Source: Haemophilus haemolyticus (lineage in GTDB: Bacteria > Pseudomonadota > Gammaproteobacteria > Enterobacterales > Pasteurellaceae). Taken from it: a stretch of DNA of 64,000 nucleotides. The position numbers and the translations under genes were made by a program. This document shows, one piece after another, positions 60,052-64,000 of this stretch. Numbering within the stretch: position 1 is the stretch's first letter; every line of letters starts with the position of its first letter. The notes beneath the pieces were generated by a model. That model was not told the DNA's origin and searched no databases. It worked only from the letters and a program-made list of their open reading frames with translations. The stretch covers positions 124,001 to 188,000 of the forward strand of contig NZ_CP031240.1 in the NCBI RefSeq assembly GCF_003351405.1. Reading direction: 5' to 3'.

Positions 60052-60410
60052 TTAATCCTCGCCCCAAACCTCTTTAGCGATTTCTTCGCGTGTAGCATAA
60101 ATGCCCGTATCCCACTGAATAGGATACATTAATTGATTGGGACTAGGGATGGTGTATTTAACTATGCTACGATCACCAACAATAACATTCAATTTCTTTA
60201 AATGCTCAATAAATAGATAATTTGAATACCTGCATCTAACTAATGCTTGGAATAACTTTGTAATTGCTTGATCTTCAATCTCAGTTAATTGTTCACGAGA
60301 GATTTCACCTTATGCAAATTTTAAACGAGCCTATTTTAATCCTTATGAACGTAAATAAGGGCCTACAGTATCTGCATGTAATGGGAGGATTTTTGATATT
60401 TTACTTACTT
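60052..60410 (-). pseudogene. Remnant of a MetE-like (YxjG/YxjH type) methyltransferase
   Basis: Read on the minus strand: LHADTVGPYLRS, stop, then a frame with two more stops, then GEISREQLTEIEDQAITKLF, then HLKKLNVIVGDRSIVKYTIP, SPNQLMYPIQWDTGIYATRE and EEIAKEVWGED before TAA. These are pieces of the N-terminal half of cobalamin-independent methionine synthase-like proteins (usually about 370 aa). Three nonsense codons, an internal deletion between the two parts, and loss of the C-terminal catalytic half show decay. Confidence 0.75.
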
Positions 60411-60458
60411 ATTTTATGATTTAATTAAAAGAATTTTAACGTATTTTCAATATCCCTT

Positions 60459-61664
60459 CTATTTTTCACTAATTCCTTGTGAACAAGCATAAGCCGAGCT
60501 CCACGCCCATTGGAAATTATAGCCGCCGAGCCAGCCTGTCACATCCAATACTTCACCAATAAAATATAAACCGCTTACTTGGTTACTTTCCATCGTTTTA
60601 GAAGAAATTACTTTAGTATCCACACCGCCCATTGTCACTTCAGCCGTACGATAGCCTTCTGTGCCATTAGGGGTGAATTGCCAGTGATGAATAAAATCCA
60701 CCAGATTTTTTACCCGCACTTTACTGATGTTAGCGATAACTTCATCTTGCACAATGCCTTGTTCAATCCAAAGCTCGACCAATTTTTTCGGAAGTAATCG
60801 AACCAAGATGGTTTTCAACATTTGTTTTGGTGAAGATTGTTTTGCTTGATTAATTTCCTCTTCCAAATTGTGGTTCGGTAATAAATCGATTTCTACTGAC
60901 TCAGTGGGTTGCCAATAATTAGAAATTTGCAATACCGCAGGGCCTGAAATACCACGATGAGTAAACAAAAGCTGGTTATGAAAAGATTTTCCGCACTGTG
61001 CCGTGATCGTGACTGGTAAGCTAATGCCTGAAAGTGCGGTTAAAAATTTATCTGTTTCTCGATAAGTAAAAGGCACCAAACTCGCGCGAGGAGGAATAAC
61101 GGGAATAGAAAATTGTTCTGCAATTTGATAGCCAAATGGCGTTGAACCAAGCCCTGGCATAGAAAGCCCACCTGTGGCGACAATCAAATTTTTACATTGC
61201 CATTGGGTTAAATTTACCTGTAAAACAAACCGCACTTTTTCATCATTTTGAATGCGTTCAACTTGAGAAACTTCGCTACGCAATAAAATCTTAGCACCAT
61301 ATTTATCGCATTCAGATTTCAGCATTTCAACGATTCGTTCTGCGCCATCATCGCAAAATAATTGCCCCAATTCCTTTTCGTGATAAGCAATCCCCTGCTC
61401 CGCCACAAGAGAAATAAAATCCCAGTTGGTATAACGAGCCAGTGCCGATTTAACGAAATGAGGATTTTGCGAAAGATAATGAGCAGGCGTAACTTCTAAA
61501 TTGGTGAAATTACAAAACCCTCCACCCGACATCAAAATCTTACGTCCGATTTTTTTTCCGTTGTCGAAAACTGTCACCGACTTGCCTAATTTAGCCAACT
61601 GTGCGGCACAAAATAATCCTGCCGCCCCTGCACCAATAATAATATTTTCAGAATATTGGCTCAC
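60459..61664 (-). CDS. yhiN: YhiN/HI0933-type flavoprotein oxidoreductase
   Basis: 401 residues of the HI0933 family. FAD-binding motif NIIIGAGAAGLFCAAQLAKLGK at the N-terminus (about 7-28), the GGGFCNFTN loop (about 47-55), VATGGLSMPGLGSTPFGY and the C-terminal GEVLDVTGWLGGYNFQWAW. The physiological substrate is unsettled. Its start overlaps the ccmH stop by four bases (ATGA), so it rides on the cytochrome c maturation operon. Confidence 0.93.
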   Translation of the reverse strand: MSQYSENIIIGAGAAGLFCAAQLAKLGKSVTVFDNGKKIGRKILMSGGGFCNFTNLEVTPAHYLSQNPHFVKSALARYTNWDFISLVAEQGIAYHEKELGQLFCDDGAERIVEMLKSECDKYGAKILLRSEVSQVERIQNDEKVRFVLQVNLTQWQCKNLIVATGGLSMPGLGSTPFGYQIAEQFSIPVIPPRASLVPFTYRETDKFLTALSGISLPVTITAQCGKSFHNQLLFTHRGISGPAVLQISNYWQPTESVEIDLLPNHNLEEEINQAKQSSPKQMLKTILVRLLPKKLVELWIEQGIVQDEVIANISKVRVKNLVDFIHHWQFTPNGTEGYRTAEVTMGGVDTKVISSKTMESNQVSGLYFIGEVLDVTGWLGGYNFQWAWSSAYACSQGISEK

Positions 61665-62818
61665 GGATTTTGCCCTTTTTCACCACGTTGTAAAAAATCC
61701 AACATCTTCATTCGTTGAATAACAGAACGACGATCCACTGCCGCATTACCAGAATCTAATAATTGCTGTAAATACGCACTGGCTTGTTGATATTGACGAT
61801 TTTCTAAGGCAATCGTCGCCAACAAAGAAAGGCTAGATACTTCATTTTTATCTTTTGCCAACGCTTCATTCAAAAGTTGTTCTACTTTTGGGGTCACTTG
61901 CTGGCCTGCTTGATAATAAAGTGCGGTTGCTGCCAAGCCTAAAATATTAGGTTTACTGCCTAATATTTTTTCCGCGTTAGAATAAGCAATAAGCGCACTG
62001 TCAAATTCATTATTCTGCACATAAGCTTCCCCAAGTTGAAGCCAAGTTTCCGCATTATTCGGATCGGTACGCAGTTTGCTTTGGATCTTCTCAATCACAT
62101 TTTCATTTTTGTGTTCATCATTCATTTCAACATTTTGATTATGTTGCTCAATCATGGATTGCTCGCCTTGTTGAACACGACTAAAACGATCAAGAGAAAA
62201 ATAATAAACGGTCGGAATAGCAATTAATAAAAAGAAAACCACAAAAGAAAGTTTATGGTTACTTTTCCCAAAGAAATCTGTCTTTTCTTCCTTTTGCTTA
62301 GGATCAAAATGAGGCTCAGCATTAACAGAAAAATATCGCTGTTCTTTTTCCAACACACTTCCCTGCTCGACTGAAGATAAAGCCGATTTTTTTCTATTTG
62401 AGAAATAAAGCAATGCGGCTGCTAAAATTAAAAGAGCGATTGGCAATAGCCATAACAACACCGTATTCCATTTGAATGGCGGTTTGTAATTCACAAAATC
62501 ACCAAATCTAGCCGTCATTTGATCAATAATTTGCTGATTAGTTTTGCCCTCATCCACCATTTTGTACACTTCAAGACGCAAGTCATAAGCAATTGGAGAA
62601 TTAGATTCCACCAAATTTTGATTTTGACATTGTGGACAGCGTAAAGATTTTGCCAACTCTACGGCGCGAGTACGATCATCTTGATTTTGGAATTGATAGG
62701 TATCCACCATTTCCGCTTGGGCGAATAAGGAAAATGCGAATAAAAGTGCGGTCGCAAAAAAAACTGTTTTTTGAACCTGAATAAAACCACGAGTAAAAAT
62801 ATCTAATATGCTTTTCAT
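61661..62818 (-). CDS. ccmH: Cytochrome c maturation protein CcmH (with CcmI-like TPR part)
   Basis: 385 residues. Signal peptide to about 36, a CcmH thioredoxin-like redox domain with [17 protein letters not shown] (Cys-x2-Cys), a membrane helix ([23 protein letters not shown]), a second helix (about 190-210) and a periplasmic TPR region (about 240-370). It thus corresponds to the fused CcmH of E. coli that reduces and presents apocytochrome c for heme attachment. It overlaps ccmG (ATGA). Confidence 0.93.
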   Translation of the reverse strand: MKSILDIFTRGFIQVQKTVFFATALLFAFSLFAQAEMVDTYQFQNQDDRTRAVELAKSLRCPQCQNQNLVESNSPIAYDLRLEVYKMVDEGKTNQQIIDQMTARFGDFVNYKPPFKWNTVLLWLLPIALLILAAALLYFSNRKKSALSSVEQGSVLEKEQRYFSVNAEPHFDPKQKEEKTDFFGKSNHKLSFVVFFLLIAIPTVYYFSLDRFSRVQQGEQSMIEQHNQNVEMNDEHKNENVIEKIQSKLRTDPNNAETWLQLGEAYVQNNEFDSALIAYSNAEKILGSKPNILGLAATALYYQAGQQVTPKVEQLLNEALAKDKNEVSSLSLLATIALENRQYQQASAYLQQLLDSGNAAVDRRSVIQRMKMLDFLQRGEKGQNP

Positions 62819-63345
62819 TTGTTCTTCAATGCTTCAATTTTTGGCAACAATACCGTTTGCCAAGTTTCTTTATCCAGTAAACCAGAATGGCGATAACGAA
62901 TCACACCATTTTCATCCACAAGATAAGTTTCTGGTGCGCCATCTACACCTAATTTTAATCCCAATTCCCCCTGGCTATCATCAATGGTTAAGACGAACGG
63001 ATTGGCCATTCGCTTAAGCATTTCAATGCCATTTTGCGGATTGTCGCGATAATCTACACCCACAATAGGCAAAGTTTTTGCAATCTCAATTAACAGAGGA
63101 TGTTCTTCCTTGCAATAACCACACCAACTGCCCCACACATTTAATAAAAATGGCTGTTTAGGAAAATCTTTAGGGCTTACGATTTGTGATGGCTCATGTA
63201 AATTAGCCTGATAAAACTCTGGAACAGGTTTATCAATTAAAGCCGAAGCAATTTTTTTTGGATCTTGATTTAACCCTGCAATTAATAATACACACACGCC
63301 TAAAAGCACAAAGAGCGGTGCAAAAAAGAGAAGTTTTTTGTTCAT
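62815..63345 (-). CDS. ccmG: Thiol:disulfide interchange protein CcmG/DsbE
   Basis: 176 residues, N-terminal membrane anchor (about 5-25), periplasmic thioredoxin fold with [13 protein letters not shown] (Cys-x2-Cys) and the acidic loop [11 protein letters not shown]. It keeps apocytochrome c cysteines reduced. Start overlaps the ccmF stop by one base. Confidence 0.95.
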   Translation of the reverse strand: MNKKLLFFAPLFVLLGVCVLLIAGLNQDPKKIASALIDKPVPEFYQANLHEPSQIVSPKDFPKQPFLLNVWGSWCGYCKEEHPLLIEIAKTLPIVGVDYRDNPQNGIEMLKRMANPFVLTIDDSQGELGLKLGVDGAPETYLVDENGVIRYRHSGLLDKETWQTVLLPKIEALKNK

Positions 63346-64000
63346 TATTTTTCCTGTTTTCTGCGTAATCCGAAGACGCTAAAAAGTGCGCCAAACGCCA
63401 TTAAAATACCGCCAGCCCAAAGCCAACGAATCAGCGGTTTATAGTGTAAGCGGAAAGTAAATTCTCCTTTACCGAGAGAATCGCCCATCACAATATATAA
63501 ATCGCCCCAGAAACCGCCATCAAGCCCCACTTCACTCATCGTCATTGTACGCACATCGTAATAACGGCGCTCTGGGATAATTTCAGCATAAGGTTTGCCA
63601 TTTTCAGTTACATCAAAAAAGGCGACTTCTGCCGTAAAGTTCGGACCGATTTCATTAGAAAATTGACGATAGTGAAATTCATATTGCCCCAATTTTTGAC
63701 TTTGTTGCGGTGCTAAACGCACACCAATTTCACTGCCAAAATAACCACTCATCACCGCACCAATAGTCACAATCGCCACGCCACAATGCGCTAAAATCAT
63801 ACCAAATTGAGACAAGTGAATTTGTCGCCAATTTTGCCATAAAGTGACGAACAAAAGCCAAATCGCAAGAGTTAATAACACAAAGGCGAAAGAATGGAAA
63901 TTTAATGCAGAATTATGGCGTAGCTGTTGCCAAATCATCAAGCCAGCAAGAATTAAGGACGGAATCAACAACCATACGCAACGTATCAATAATGTGCGAT
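63345..64000 (-). CDS. ccmF: CcmF, heme lyase subunit (C-terminal part)
   Basis: The frame is open to the window end, so this is the 3' portion of ccmF (about 218 codons of a protein near 650). The visible part has helices, the conserved [16 protein letters not shown], a periplasmic region with [25 protein letters not shown] motif and a last helix ending [12 protein letters not shown]. It joins heme to cytochrome c together with CcmH. Confidence 0.95.
   Translation of the reverse strand, partial: RTLLIRCVWLLIPSLILAGLMIWQQLRHNSALNFHSFAFVLLTLAIWLLFVTLWQNWRQIHLSQFGMILAHCGVAIVTIGAVMSGYFGSEIGVRLAPQQSQKLGQYEFHYRQFSNEIGPNFTAEVAFFDVTENGKPYAEIIPERRYYDVRTMTMSEVGLDGGFWGDLYIVMGDSLGKGEFTFRLHYKPLIRWLWAGGILMAFGALFSVFGLRRKQEK

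Overview
The window reads as a chromosome segment of a Haemophilus species in the H. influenzae / H. haemolyticus group. It is AT-rich, it is studded with the 9-base Haemophilus DNA uptake core AAGTGCGGT (often as inverted pairs that look like terminators), and much of the gene order is what I remember of H. influenzae Rd: nagA-nagB-nanA-siaR-nanK-nanE with divergent siaP-siaT-nanM, then hflC-hflK, then an Sfp-type phosphopantetheinyl transferase, dcuB, acpP and the fab/plsX cluster. A GlcNAc PTS permease (nagE), a 2-Cys peroxiredoxin and a large two-partner secretion locus are extra to the Rd order as I recall it, so H. haemolyticus or a close relative is plausible. The species call is inference.

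Layout. 0-5.4 kb: mpl (peptidoglycan recycling), a small lipoprotein, metC, a peroxiredoxin, pgsA, and three tRNAs (Gly-GCC, Leu-UAA, Lys-UUU). 5.6-10.5 kb: thrA-thrB-thrC on the minus strand behind a thrL leader peptide and attenuator. 10.7-12.2 kb: yggS and a SAM methyltransferase. 12.3-24.4 kb: sialic acid and amino sugar catabolism and transport. The minus strand carries nagA, nagB, nanA, siaR, nanK and nanE. The plus strand carries siaP, siaT, nanM, nagE and a small membrane methyltransferase. CRP-like and SiaR-like sites lie between the two arms. Sialic acid mutarotated by NanM enters through SiaPT and is degraded by NanA, NanK, NanE, NagA and NagB; NagE would feed GlcNAc-6-P into the same NagA/NagB step.

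24.4-46.3 kb: hflC-hflK, then a contact-dependent inhibition (CDI) locus of about 19 kb on the minus strand. It holds cdiB, an 8.5-kb cdiA (2824 aa, VENN junction, 295-residue C-terminal toxin region) and its small membrane immunity gene. Downstream are at least four further displaced toxin-tip/immunity modules. Two of these carry duplicated pieces of cdiA (about 3.2 kb and about 0.75 kb) as recombination homology. Several modules are broken by a nonsense codon, frameshifts or truncation. Four of the five immunity candidates, and a sixth degenerate one, are two-helix membrane peptides of about 45-75 aa, which suggests mostly membrane-targeting toxins. This array is the most interesting part of the window.

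46.3-54.2 kb: phosphopantetheinyl transferase, dcuB, acpP, and fabG-fabD-fabH-plsX-rpmF-yceD, with an unusual inverted repeat pair between fabD and fabH. 54.2-60.4 kb: two sulfur/selenium-type gene sets (rhodanese lipoprotein plus YeeE-type permease; YedE plus YedF) around psd and fklB, followed by a decayed MetE-like gene. 60.4-64 kb: a YhiN-type flavoprotein and the end of a cytochrome c maturation operon (ccmF partial, ccmG, ccmH) running off the window. Nothing resembling CRISPR, rRNA, an insertion sequence with an intact transposase, or a prophage was seen.
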